This document shows positions 1 to 6,920 of a DNA stretch of 6,993 nucleotides, piece after piece. This DNA comes from Clostridiales bacterium UBA3680 (GTDB lineage: Bacteria > Bacillota > Clostridia > Lachnospirales > CAG-274), in assembly GCA_002372875.1 (NCBI GenBank), contig DFJD01000105.1:1-6993 (forward strand), read 5' to 3'. The notes beneath the pieces were generated by a model. The model was not told the DNA's origin. It saw only the letters and a program-made list of their open reading frames with translations, and ran no database searches. Positions within the stretch are counted from its first letter, which is position 1; every line of letters starts with the position of its first letter. The position numbers and the translations under genes were made by a program.

Positions 1-10
1 GCTTCAAGTG

Positions 11-25
11 AATTAATCAGCGCTT
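11..25 (+). repeat. Left copy of an imperfect 15-base inverted repeat flanking the gene cluster
   Basis: AATTAATCAGCGCTT lies just past, and partly inside, the smpB stop codon. It matches the minus strand of 6936-6950 (AATTAATCAGTGATT) at 13 of 15 positions, the first 10 being identical. The two copies are in opposite orientation at the two outer edges of the six-gene cluster. Whether they are related or a coincidence of AT-rich sequence cannot be settled here. Confidence 0.35.
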
Positions 26-488
26 ACTTAAATTTTTCCCTAAATTCTCGTTCCGCTTCTCTTTTTTGATCTTTCTTTGCTATATCAGCTCTTTTGTCGT
101 ATAGTTTCTTACCCTTTGCCACACCTATATCAACCTTCACAAGGGAACCGCTGAAATATATTTTTAGGGGAACTATTGTGTAACCGTCTCTTGTAACGGC
201 ACCTATAAGCTTATTTATTTCATACCTATGTAAAAGCAGTTTTCTGTCGGCAAGGGGGTCGTGATTGAAAATGTTTCCGAAATCATAGGGACTTATATGC
301 ATTCCTCTTATTATAGCTTCGTTTTTTTCAATCACCACATAGCTGTCTTTCAAATTACATCTGCCCGCTCTCAAGGATTTGACCTCCGTGCCGGTAAGGG
401 CGATACCGCATTGATAAGTTTCTTCTATGAAATAATCATGATATGCTTTTTTATTCTGAGCAATAAGTTTTTTGTTTTTTTGCTCCAT
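24..488 (-). CDS. smpB: SsrA (tmRNA)-binding protein SmpB
   Basis: SmpB is the protein partner of tmRNA in trans-translation. It binds the tRNA-like domain of tmRNA and places it in the empty A site of a ribosome stalled on a broken mRNA. The family signatures are all visible: NKKAYHDYFIEE near the N-terminus, LTGTEVKSLRAG, the ISPYDFGNIFNHDP segment, RKLLLHRYEI, VPLKIYF, and GKKLYDKR followed by a basic, charged C-terminal tail (about 25 residues) that in this family enters the mRNA channel. The length of 154 residues is normal. I chose the ATG at 488 because AGAAAGG (504-498) lies 9 bases upstream. A GTG two codons earlier (494, giving 156 residues) has only 3 bases between it and that site. 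The start lies inside the end of the PHP-domain gene, so translation is probably coupled. The stop is TAA at 26-24. The tmRNA gene is not in the window but often lies just downstream of smpB. Identity is near certain; the exact start is less so. Confidence 0.97.
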   Translation of the reverse strand: MEQKNKKLIAQNKKAYHDYFIEETYQCGIALTGTEVKSLRAGRCNLKDSYVVIEKNEAIIRGMHISPYDFGNIFNHDPLADRKLLLHRYEINKLIGAVTRDGYTIVPLKIYFSGSLVKVDIGVAKGKKLYDKRADIAKKDQKREAEREFREKFK

Positions 489-1332
489 ATTCACACGCCT
501 TTCTTTTCAGTTTTTCGTACACCGTATATGGCACCGACAGTGAACCGTAGCCTATTCCCAATTCAAGCCCGGGCTTTGACTCTCCGTGAAAATCACTTCC
601 CCCCGAGTAAAGCAGAGAGTATTTATCGGCGAGTTTTTTTACAAATGCCGTCTGTGCGGACGAATGTGTGCTGTAGAAAACTTCAATACCGTCTATGCCC
701 GCATCTTTAAGGTTCTTTGTCAGTTTGTCAACATTTTTGTCGCTCAATTTGTATGAAAGCGGATGAGCCAGCACCGCCACACCTCCGCAAAGATGTATAA
801 GGTCTATTGCTTTTTTTGCCTGAATGGAATTTCTTTTTACGTATGCGGGACCGTCGTTTCTTAAAAAACGGTCAAATCCGTCTTTGTAGCTCGAAGTTAT
901 CCCTTTTTCAAGCAGTGCCTTTGCAAAGTGAACTCTTGACACAATGCCTTTGCCGCTGTATTTAAGAACATCCTCCATGGATATATCCAAACCCAAGTCG
1001 TTTAATTTCTTCAACATAACTCTGTTTCTGTTGTTTCTTTCTTCTTTTATGGCTTGTAGTTCCAATTCAAGCACATTGTTTTGAAAGTCTATAAAAAGCC
1101 CCAAAAGATGAAAGTTTTGCTCGTTTATTACAGCTGAAAATTCTATTCCCGGCACAAATTCTATGTCTGATTTTTCGGCAGCCTCTTGTGCTTCTTTCAA
1201 TCCGTCGGCACTGTCGTGATCTGTAAGTGCAAATGCGGATAAATTCATTTTTTTTGCATATTCCGCAAGTTCGCTCGGTGAAAGAGAACCGTCGGAAATA
1301 TAAGAGTGAGAATGAAGATCCACCGTTTTCAT
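451..1332 (-). CDS. PHP-domain metal-dependent phosphoesterase, TrpH/YciV (RNase AM) type
   Basis: This 293-residue protein belongs to the PHP superfamily (COG0613-like). The metal ligands are visible in order: DLHSH (H7, H9), TDHD (D38, H39, D40), PGIEFS (E64), NFHLLG (H75), RVHF (H135), AHP (H190) and GGSDFHG (D247, H249). An all-alpha insertion falls between about residues 85 and 165, as in the YciV group. Characterised relatives hydrolyse 3',5'-nucleoside bisphosphates (pAp-type) and act as 5'-3' exonucleases on short RNAs and rRNA 5' ends (E. coli RNase AM). The substrate here is inferred, not shown. The ATG at 1332 overlaps the mfd stop as ATGA, and GAGGAG lies 8 bases upstream within the end of mfd. 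The last residues form a basic, low-conservation tail that runs 38 bases into smpB. A histidinol-phosphatase or polymerase PHP domain is unlikely, given the GIEFS/NFHLLG pattern and the standalone size. The family call is secure; the specific activity is moderate. Confidence 0.9.
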   Translation of the reverse strand: MKTVDLHSHSYISDGSLSPSELAEYAKKMNLSAFALTDHDSADGLKEAQEAAEKSDIEFVPGIEFSAVINEQNFHLLGLFIDFQNNVLELELQAIKEERNNRNRVMLKKLNDLGLDISMEDVLKYSGKGIVSRVHFAKALLEKGITSSYKDGFDRFLRNDGPAYVKRNSIQAKKAIDLIHLCGGVAVLAHPLSYKLSDKNVDKLTKNLKDAGIDGIEVFYSTHSSAQTAFVKKLADKYSLLYSGGSDFHGESKPGLELGIGYGSLSVPYTVYEKLKRKACEYGAKKQKTYCSE

Positions 1333-4300
1333 TTGTTCAGCTCCTCAAAAAAGTTTGTAAGCTCTTTTAAAACTCCTTTTATATCCGCAAGTGTAAGAGT
1401 AAGATAAGACAATTTTCCGCTGTTTGTAATTTTAAGTCGTTTCGGTTCACGATTTATCATTTCAACAAGTCTTTCGGTGTTATTTTGCGCTGTTTGTTCA
1501 AAGTATATCAGCACGTTGTGTCCCTTTTGTTTTATGTCACTTACTCCCGCTTTATGTGCCATTGCTTTTATATATGCCACCGAAAGCAAATTTTCCGTGT
1601 TTTTGGGTATGGTTCCGAAACGGTCTGTAAGTTCATCTGCAACGCGATAATAATCATCCTTGTTTTCAATGTAGGATATTTTCTTGTACATCTCAAGTTT
1701 TATAAGCTCATTTTCAATATAATCGGTAGGTATATATGCGCTGATATTTACCTCGATTTGTGTCACAAAATCTTCCTGCTTCTTTTCGCCTTTTGCAGCA
1801 AGAATTGCCTCGCTTAAAAGCTTTGTGTAAAGCTCATATCCGATTGAGTCAAGGTGTCCGTGCTGAGCGGCTCCAAGCATATTTCCCGCTCCTCTTATCT
1901 CCAAATCTCTCATTGCTATTCGGAAACCCGAGCCAAATTCCGTAAATTCTTTAATGGTCTGTAATCTTTTTGTTGCCTGTTCTGAAAGGACTTTGTCTTT
2001 TTGATACAGCAAATATGCATAGCTTGCCCGTGTGCTTCTGCCCACTCTGCCTCTTAGCTGATAAAGCTGTCCTAAGCCCATCTTGTCCGCATCATCGATA
2101 ATGATGGTGTTTACATTCGGGATATCAAGACCTGTTTCCACAATGGTTGTGCATACAAGCACATTTATCTCATTGTCGATAAAGTCCATCATTACATTTT
2201 CAAGTTCTCTTTCCGTCATCTGTCCGTGGGCTACACCTATTTTAGCCTCGGGAACAAGTTTTTGTATCTTTTCCGCCGTATCATCTATATTGTAGACTCT
2301 GTTGTGCAGGAAATAGACCTGACCGTTTCTTGCAAGCTCTCTGTGTATGGCATCCCTTATAAATGCGGGAGTATATTCCATAACATAGGTTTGAATGGGT
2401 ATTCTGTCTTGCGGCGGTTCTTCAAGCAGCGACATATCCCTTATACCCGTTAAGGACATATGCATCGTTCTTGGTATGGGCGTTGCCGAAAGAGTAAGTA
2501 CATTTACGCTTTCTCGCAATTTTTTTAGCTTTTCTTTGTGCCGCACTCCAAAACGCTGTTCTTCATCTATTATTATAAGCCCAAGATCTTTAAATTCAAC
2601 ATCCTTACCCAAAAGTTTGTGTGTGCCTATTACAATGTCGCATTCACCTGTTTTTATTGCCTTCTTTACTTCACTTGTATAGCTTGCTTTGTTAAAGCGG
2701 CTTAACATATCTACCCTTATGGGAAAGTCATTCATCCTTTCTTTGAAAGTTAAATAGTGCTGTTTGCAAAGAATTGTTGTCGGTACGAGAAAGGCGACCT
2801 GTTTACCCTCTTCCACCGTCTTGAAAGCGGCTCTTAATGCCACCTCCGTTTTGCCGTAGCCCACATCACCGCAGATGAGTCTGTCCATGACCTTTCCCGA
2901 CTCCATGTCTTTTTTTACATCTTCAATGGCATCAAGCTGGTCGGAAGTTTCGGTAAATTCAAAGCTTTCTTCAAATTCCTTTTGCCATACCGTATCGGGT
3001 CCGTAACAATATCCATGCACATTCTGTCTTTTTGCGTAAAGCTTTACAAGATCATCGGCTATTTCTTCTATGTTTTCTTTTGCCTTTTGTTTCGCCTTTG
3101 ACCAGTTATTTTTTGATAAGTTGTTAAGATGCGGTTTTGCAAATTCGCCACCTATGTATTTTTGCACTCTGTCCATCTGATTTATGGAAACGTACAAAAT
3201 TGCGTTTTCGGCATATTCAAGTTTCAAATAGTCTTTAACAATACCGTCGGTGACAATTTTTTCAATTCCGTTATATATGGCGATACCGTGGTTTTCATGA
3301 ACAACATAATCTCCGGGTTTAAGGTCCTGATAGCTTTTTATGGGAGAAGAATTATCTTTTCTTGTTCTTCTGACGGATTTTTTGTTTGTTTCAAAAAGCT
3401 CGCTGTCTGATACTATTGCAAGCTTTTGTTCGGGATATTCAAATCCGTGGGTAAGTCCTCCTCTTATTATGTAGATCGACGGTTTTTCAAACGGAACATT
3501 ATTCACATCTTCACAAAGCACGGCGGAAATATTTCTGTCGGTAAGTTCCTTAAACATTCTTTCGCATCTTGCATGTCCGCCTGCCATGTATATGACTCTG
3601 TAATCGTATGAGAGCATTGCATTTAGGTCTTCACACAGAGAGTCTATGTTGTTTTTCGGCAGAAGGGTGCTTTTAACGTTAAAGGAGGTTATTGTAAGAG
3701 GTTTAAAATACTTATCCTGCTGTATGAATGAACTCATAAGCACTGTTCTTTTCTTTAGCAGCATATCAACATACTTTTCATAATCGTATATCAAATTCAA
3801 CTGCTCGGGAAGCATTTCTCCTTCAAGTATTCTTCCTCTGACACTTTCGGCAAATTCATTGTGCATAAAATCCGAATGTTCTTTTACCCTTGACTGTTCA
3901 TCAACAAAAACAATACTCTCATCGGGAAAATAATCCATAAGAGAGTATTCCGTATCTTTGAAAAACTGTATATATGAATCCACACCCGAAAAACTCTTTT
4001 GTGTTTCAAGCAGCTCCAAAGCCTCTTTGATTTTCTCTTTCAATCTGTCCGGAGGATTCTTTATTTTTGAAAATGCGGATAAAATGTTCTTACAGGCATC
4101 TTCTATATCGTTGTTGTCATAAATCAGCTCACGCATAGGATAAATCGTTGCCTTATCCCTTTTTTCTATTGTTTTTTGGCTTTGCACGTCAAAAATACGT
4201 ATAGAGTCGATCTCATCTCCAAAAAGCTCAATTCTTACGGGGTTTTCATTCACAGGCGAAAAAATATCAATAATATCTCCCCTTACGGAAAACTGTCCTT

Positions 4301-4808
4301 GTCCTTCCACAAGAGAACATCTTTCATAACCTGCAAGAATAAGTTTTTCGGAAAGCTGCGGTATGTCTATACGCGTGTCCATATCTATTTGATAAATATA
4401 TTTGTTTACCTTTTCGGGGGCAGACAGCCTGTCAAAGAGTGCATCAACACATGCCACAACGATTATATTCTCGCCTTTTAAAAGGCGGGAGGTGACTTCA
4501 AAACGTTTTTTCACAATTTCGTTGCTTTTTACATCCGCCCAATAAAAAACTATGTCCTTGCTTGGGTAGTGAAATACTCTTTCGTGCGCAAAAAAACCAA
4601 GATCGTGGCACATTTCCTTTGCTCTTAACTCCGAATAGGTCACAATAAGCTTTGCGCCCTTGTAAATGTCGTCAAGAGCGGATATTACGTGACTTTTTTG
4701 GGTGTCGGCGCAGCCATAGGCAACAATGGGGGTTTTATTCTCTTTTATAGCGGTTGCTACGGCATTAAAACTTGTATTCTTTTTTATTTCATCAAAAAAA
4801 ACATTCAT
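1329..4808 (-). CDS. mfd: Transcription-repair coupling factor Mfd
   Basis: Mfd is a DNA translocase that binds RNA polymerase stalled at lesions, pushes it off the template and recruits UvrA for nucleotide excision repair. At 1159 residues it is full length (the E. coli protein is about 1150). Domains in order: UvrB-like N-terminal region (about 1-350, with the VEGQGQFSVRGDIIDIF signature near 167-183); a poorly conserved linker domain; the CarD-like RNA polymerase interaction domain (about 494-560, KPGDYVVHENHGIAIYNGI); and a RecG-like SF2 motor. The motor has Walker A GDVGYGKTE (647-655), DEEQ (748-751), LSATPIPR (773-780), VETGLDIPNV (890-899) and QLRGRVGR (917-924). The translocation (TRG) region follows at about 950-985, then the C-terminal regulatory domain (about 1010-1159). 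The ATG overlaps the pth stop (ATGA), with only a weak upstream AGGG, so translation probably depends on coupling to pth. The pth-mfd order is common in Firmicutes, but Bacillus has fin between them and here there is no room for it. No frameshift or missing motif was seen. Confidence 0.99.
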   Translation of the reverse strand: MNVFFDEIKKNTSFNAVATAIKENKTPIVAYGCADTQKSHVISALDDIYKGAKLIVTYSELRAKEMCHDLGFFAHERVFHYPSKDIVFYWADVKSNEIVKKRFEVTSRLLKGENIIVVACVDALFDRLSAPEKVNKYIYQIDMDTRIDIPQLSEKLILAGYERCSLVEGQGQFSVRGDIIDIFSPVNENPVRIELFGDEIDSIRIFDVQSQKTIEKRDKATIYPMRELIYDNNDIEDACKNILSAFSKIKNPPDRLKEKIKEALELLETQKSFSGVDSYIQFFKDTEYSLMDYFPDESIVFVDEQSRVKEHSDFMHNEFAESVRGRILEGEMLPEQLNLIYDYEKYVDMLLKKRTVLMSSFIQQDKYFKPLTITSFNVKSTLLPKNNIDSLCEDLNAMLSYDYRVIYMAGGHARCERMFKELTDRNISAVLCEDVNNVPFEKPSIYIIRGGLTHGFEYPEQKLAIVSDSELFETNKKSVRRTRKDNSSPIKSYQDLKPGDYVVHENHGIAIYNGIEKIVTDGIVKDYLKLEYAENAILYVSINQMDRVQKYIGGEFAKPHLNNLSKNNWSKAKQKAKENIEEIADDLVKLYAKRQNVHGYCYGPDTVWQKEFEESFEFTETSDQLDAIEDVKKDMESGKVMDRLICGDVGYGKTEVALRAAFKTVEEGKQVAFLVPTTILCKQHYLTFKERMNDFPIRVDMLSRFNKASYTSEVKKAIKTGECDIVIGTHKLLGKDVEFKDLGLIIIDEEQRFGVRHKEKLKKLRESVNVLTLSATPIPRTMHMSLTGIRDMSLLEEPPQDRIPIQTYVMEYTPAFIRDAIHRELARNGQVYFLHNRVYNIDDTAEKIQKLVPEAKIGVAHGQMTERELENVMMDFIDNEINVLVCTTIVETGLDIPNVNTIIIDDADKMGLGQLYQLRGRVGRSTRASYAYLLYQKDKVLSEQATKRLQTIKEFTEFGSGFRIAMRDLEIRGAGNMLGAAQHGHLDSIGYELYTKLLSEAILAAKGEKKQEDFVTQIEVNISAYIPTDYIENELIKLEMYKKISYIENKDDYYRVADELTDRFGTIPKNTENLLSVAYIKAMAHKAGVSDIKQKGHNVLIYFEQTAQNNTERLVEMINREPKRLKITNSGKLSYLTLTLADIKGVLKELTNFFEELNK

Positions 4809-5392
4809 TTATCTTGTTTACCCTGACCTTTTTTGTTGTATTTATTCATTGCCGATATTGCCGAATTTTCCTTTACAGTCATTTCCACAGCATCAACGGC
4901 ATCCCTTACCGCCGAGAGTATAGCATCCTTTTCATCTTCACGGAATTTACTTAATACGTGATTTTTCAGGTCTCGACCTTCGGGCTTATCCCCAACTCCC
5001 ACTCTTACTCTTACAAAGTTATCGTAGCCGAGCTGATACATTATGCTTCTTAAACCCTTCTGACCGCCGTCCGAGCCTTTTTCTCTTATTCTGAGGGCGC
5101 CTACGGGCAGATTTATATCATCGCAACAGACGATAAGATCTTCATTTGAAAGCTTGTAAAAGTTCATAAATTCCCGCACGGCATCGCCGCTGCAATTCAT
5201 ATAAGTAAGAGGCTGAACTATCATTACCTTTTGCGTACCTATAAAACCTTCGGCGTAAACCGCCTTAAATTTTTCTCTTGTGGCGCTCATACCGTTTTTT
5301 TCGGCAAGCATTGCCACGACCTCAAATCCTATGTTGTGTCTTGTGCCGGCATAATCCTTTCCGGGATTACCCAGACCTACTATCAATTTCAT
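4805..5392 (-). CDS. pth: Peptidyl-tRNA hydrolase
   Basis: Pth cleaves the ester bond of peptidyl-tRNAs that drop off the ribosome, recycling tRNA. The 195-residue length is normal. Visible family features: the N-terminal LIVGLGNPGKDYAGTRHNIGF block with N9 and catalytic H19, the QPLTYMNCSG motif with N66, CDDINLPVG with D91 (equivalent to E. coli D93), and the RVRVGVGDKP segment. The loop that usually reads GGHNG reads GGQKG here (109-113), so the position equivalent to E. coli N114 is Lys112, a non-typical residue. The C-terminus is lysine-rich. The ATG at 5392 has AAGGAGA (5404-5398) 5 bases upstream. The gene follows a 46-base gap with a strong hairpin after coaX, and its TGA overlaps the mfd start by 4 bases. 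The function is well supported by sequence; the effect of the Lys112 change on activity is unknown. Confidence 0.97.
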   Translation of the reverse strand: MKLIVGLGNPGKDYAGTRHNIGFEVVAMLAEKNGMSATREKFKAVYAEGFIGTQKVMIVQPLTYMNCSGDAVREFMNFYKLSNEDLIVCCDDINLPVGALRIREKGSDGGQKGLRSIMYQLGYDNFVRVRVGVGDKPEGRDLKNHVLSKFREDEKDAILSAVRDAVDAVEMTVKENSAISAMNKYNKKGQGKQDK

Positions 5393-5438
5393 ATTGTTCT
5401 CCTTTTTTAAAACGCCAATAAGGGACCGAACGGTCCCT
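5393..5438 (-). promoter_or_regulatory. pth leader with hairpin between coaX and pth
   Basis: This is the only gap of any size inside the gene cluster. Read on the minus strand, it starts with the hairpin at 5439-5420 (described separately), followed by ATTGGCGTTTT, an A-rich stretch and the AAGGAGA ribosome binding site of pth. The ATTGGCGTT segment (5419-5411) recurs in the leader of the first gene in the window. No open reading frame or tRNA-like fold is visible. Inference: this is the 5' leader of a pth-headed transcript and/or a partial break between the pantothenate module and the pth-mfd module. Confidence 0.5.
5411..5425 (-). repeat. Shared leader motif, copy 1 (upstream of pth)
   Basis: On the plus strand AACGCCAATAAGGGA; in the transcript TCCCTTATTGGCGTT. 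It resembles 6921-6936 with one gap and one mismatch, in the same orientation relative to the downstream gene. Here its TCCCTT part is the 3' arm of the hairpin at 5420-5439. Confidence 0.35.
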
Positions 5439-5439
5439 T
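5420..5439 (-). terminator. Hairpin overlapping the coaX stop: weak terminator, attenuator or mRNA-processing stem
   Basis: AAGGGACCG at 5420-5428 and CGGTCCCTT at 5431-5439 are perfect reverse complements separated by 2 bases. In RNA this gives an 8-9 bp GC-rich stem with a tiny loop. It overlaps the first base of the coaX stop triplet as read on the minus strand. On the minus strand the stem is followed by ATTGGCGTTTT, so the U-run is delayed by about 7 bases and interrupted. That makes it a poor intrinsic terminator for coaX. A partial terminator, a 3'-end stabiliser for panT-coaX mRNA, or a 5' stabilising stem for a pth transcript are all possible. The inverted repeat itself is certain; its role is not. 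Confidence 0.55.
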
Positions 5440-6203
5440 TAGTTGTTCTTATTATAAATTGAATACAATCCCTTTAAAAGAAGCTCTTCGTCATAAACAA
5501 ACTTCCTCTTGCAGTGTGGTGTTACAAACTTACCAACACCGCCTGTTATTATTACGTTTGCCTTCTGACCTATCTCTTCCTCCATTCGTTCTATACATCC
5601 TTCTATCATGGAGGCGGCTCCGTATATCACTCCCGAGTGCATACAGTCTATAGTATTTTTTCCTATAACTTTTTTTGGAGCTTCAAGGCTTATATAAGGT
5701 AGCTGTGCCGTGCCGGATGAAAGGGCGTTAACGCTTACTATTACTCCGGGCATTATACAGCCTCCTATATAGTTGGAATTTTTGTCAATAACAGAAATAG
5801 TGGTTGCGGTGCCCATATCTACCACCATTATGGGTGGCTTGAATATTTCAAGTGCGGCAACGGCACATACTATCATATCCGACCCAACCGTGGCAGGGTT
5901 ATCCATAAGTATATTAAGGCCTGTTTTTACGCCGGGACCGACTATAAGAGGAGTGATCCCCGCCATTCTTATAACGGCTTCTTTTACAAGCCCCACCACA
6001 GGAGGCACGACCGATGAAATAATTGCACCGGTTATACTTTCTCTTTTAATATTGTAAAGCTTCAATATATTTAAAAGAGTGCTTCCGTATTCGTCTTCTG
6101 TTTTACCTTTGTCGGTGGCAACTCGTGCAAAAAAATCTATTTTACTGTCGGTAATTCCGCCGATTACTATATTTGTGTTTCCTATATCTATAGCTAAAAT
6201 CAT
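5439..6203 (-). CDS. coaX: Type III pantothenate kinase CoaX
   Basis: CoaX phosphorylates pantothenate to 4'-phosphopantothenate, the first and committing step of coenzyme A synthesis. It belongs to the ASKHA fold and is normally insensitive to CoA feedback. The 254-residue length is standard. Visible motifs: IDIGNT with D6 at the N-terminal phosphate loop, SSVVP (63-67), GPGVKTGL (89-96), NPATVGSDM with D109 aligning to the conserved catalytic Asp of the family's G-x-D-R/x motif, VVDMGTATT (127-135), GGCIMPG (147-153), TAQLPY (165-170), IGKNT with the following SGVIYG (180-195), and ITGGVG near the C-terminus. The ATG at 6203 has TAGGA 6 bases upstream and follows the upstream stop by a single base (TGATATG), so it is almost certainly translated with the transporter gene. 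That pairing supports pantothenate salvage. The TAA stop merges into a strong hairpin. No defect was seen. Confidence 0.98.
   Translation of the reverse strand: MILAIDIGNTNIVIGGITDSKIDFFARVATDKGKTEDEYGSTLLNILKLYNIKRESITGAIISSVVPPVVGLVKEAVIRMAGITPLIVGPGVKTGLNILMDNPATVGSDMIVCAVAALEIFKPPIMVVDMGTATTISVIDKNSNYIGGCIMPGVIVSVNALSSGTAQLPYISLEAPKKVIGKNTIDCMHSGVIYGAASMIEGCIERMEEEIGQKANVIITGGVGKFVTPHCKRKFVYDEELLLKGLYSIYNKNN
5451..5478 (-). promoter_or_regulatory. Candidate internal sigma-A promoter for pth-mfd-PHP-smpB
   Basis: Within the last codons of coaX, the minus strand carries a perfect TATAAT (5456-5451). A 4-of-6 match to the -35 box, TTTAAA (5478-5473), lies 16 bases upstream. Transcription would start near 5444, just before the coaX stop, so the transcript would begin with the hairpin at 5439-5420. 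The region is AT-rich coding sequence, so a chance match is quite possible. Its position directly ahead of the only real gap in the cluster makes it more interesting than a random hit. Confidence 0.35.
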
Positions 6204-6204
6204 A

Positions 6205-6882
6205 TCAATTCCTAAATCTCATCGCAACAAGAAGTGCCGAGCAAACACCTGCACTGATAACGGATGCAATTAAAGCCTCCACAATGCCGTTTCCCGTAAT
6301 AACAGCGACAATGGCACTTCCTACAAGAGAAATATCCTTTCCTATCGCATCGGCATACTTCTGTGCAAAGAAGAGATAAGCCATACCCATAACAAGAAGG
6401 GTGTTTATCATTGTGCCGCCGAAGCCTGCAACAGCCGAAGCAATCGATCTTTTTGCGGGTGATGGAGTTTTTCCGAGAAGAAAATACACACCCTTATATA
6501 TAAAATAAGCACCAATTCCTATAAGTATTCTCGGTACAAAGGCAATGACCAATGACCAAAAGTTTCCTCCCGGATAAAAGGGGGAAAACAGAAAGCTTGT
6601 TAAATTCGGAACAAAAGTTGCTCTTATAAAGCTTGTCATGCCGAAAATAAAACCTGCAATGCCGCCTTTTTTCCAACCCAACACAACCCCTGCTATAATT
6701 ACGGGTATATGTATGGTGGTTGCATTTACGGCACCTATGGGAATATACCCTAAGGGCGTTATTGAAAGAACGATGATTATTGCTGCCAAAAGTGCGATTT
6801 GAGCAATATCTCTTGCACCGAATATTCCCGCCGTTTCATTTACTCCAACCGTTTTTACGGAAATTGATTTTTTTTTGCTCAT
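6205..6882 (-). CDS. panT: ECF transporter S component, probably pantothenate-specific (PanT-like)
   Basis: This is a 225-residue hydrophobic protein with about six membrane segments (roughly 24-43, 52-69, 72-88, 109-129, 147-173 and 186-219) and a short basic cytoplasmic N-terminus. It matches the ECF_trnsprt type of S component (the substrate-binding membrane subunit of energy-coupling factor importers). Supporting signs are the TTIHIPVIIAGVVLGWKKG segment (55-73), the adjacent GFIFGMTS, and small residues spaced A30-x3-A34 in the first helix, the kind of face that docks on EcfT. S components work with a shared EcfA-EcfA'-EcfT module, which is not in this window. Substrate assignment rests mainly on the 1-base junction with coaX; another vitamin cannot be excluded. 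The ATG at 6882 is preceded by AAGGAGG (6894-6888) with a 5-base spacer, a near-ideal ribosome binding site. It appears to be the first gene of the unit. Fold and family are secure; substrate is moderate. Confidence 0.85.
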   Translation of the reverse strand: MSKKKSISVKTVGVNETAGIFGARDIAQIALLAAIIIVLSITPLGYIPIGAVNATTIHIPVIIAGVVLGWKKGGIAGFIFGMTSFIRATFVPNLTSFLFSPFYPGGNFWSLVIAFVPRILIGIGAYFIYKGVYFLLGKTPSPAKRSIASAVAGFGGTMINTLLVMGMAYLFFAQKYADAIGKDISLVGSAIVAVITGNGIVEALIASVISAGVCSALLVAMRFRN

Positions 6883-6920
6883 TTTAACCTCCTTGCTGTC
6901 GTTCCGAAAATATCGGATAC

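Noticed and set aside
1..23. Start of a tmRNA gene (ssrA) after smpB
   Set aside because: Only 23 bases remain beyond the smpB stop, and they show no tmRNA acceptor-stem sequence (GGGG...-type 5' end). The gene may lie further on but cannot be claimed.
261..710. 149-residue open frame on the plus strand opposite smpB and the PHP gene
   Set aside because: It is the antisense shadow of two well-conserved minus-strand genes. Its translation has no recognisable domain and no ribosome binding site was evident.
1485..3611. Several plus-strand open frames of 60-110 codons within mfd
   Set aside because: All lie opposite the fully conserved mfd coding sequence, are cysteine- and phenylalanine-rich in the way antisense frames of AT-rich genes are, and resemble no family.
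5773..6057. 94-residue plus-strand frame opposite coaX, hydrophobic and membrane-like
   Set aside because: It mirrors conserved coaX codons, including the catalytic region. The hydrophobic look is what antisense of this coding pattern gives.
6494..6676. 60-residue minus-strand frame inside panT
   Set aside because: It is an out-of-frame segment fully within panT, which has a strong start, a ribosome binding site and family motifs.
6903..6917. Small TCCGA/TCGGA stem in the panT leader as a riboswitch or terminator
   Set aside because: Five base pairs with an AT loop and no U-run are too little. No known riboswitch core motif was recognised in the 111 bases available.
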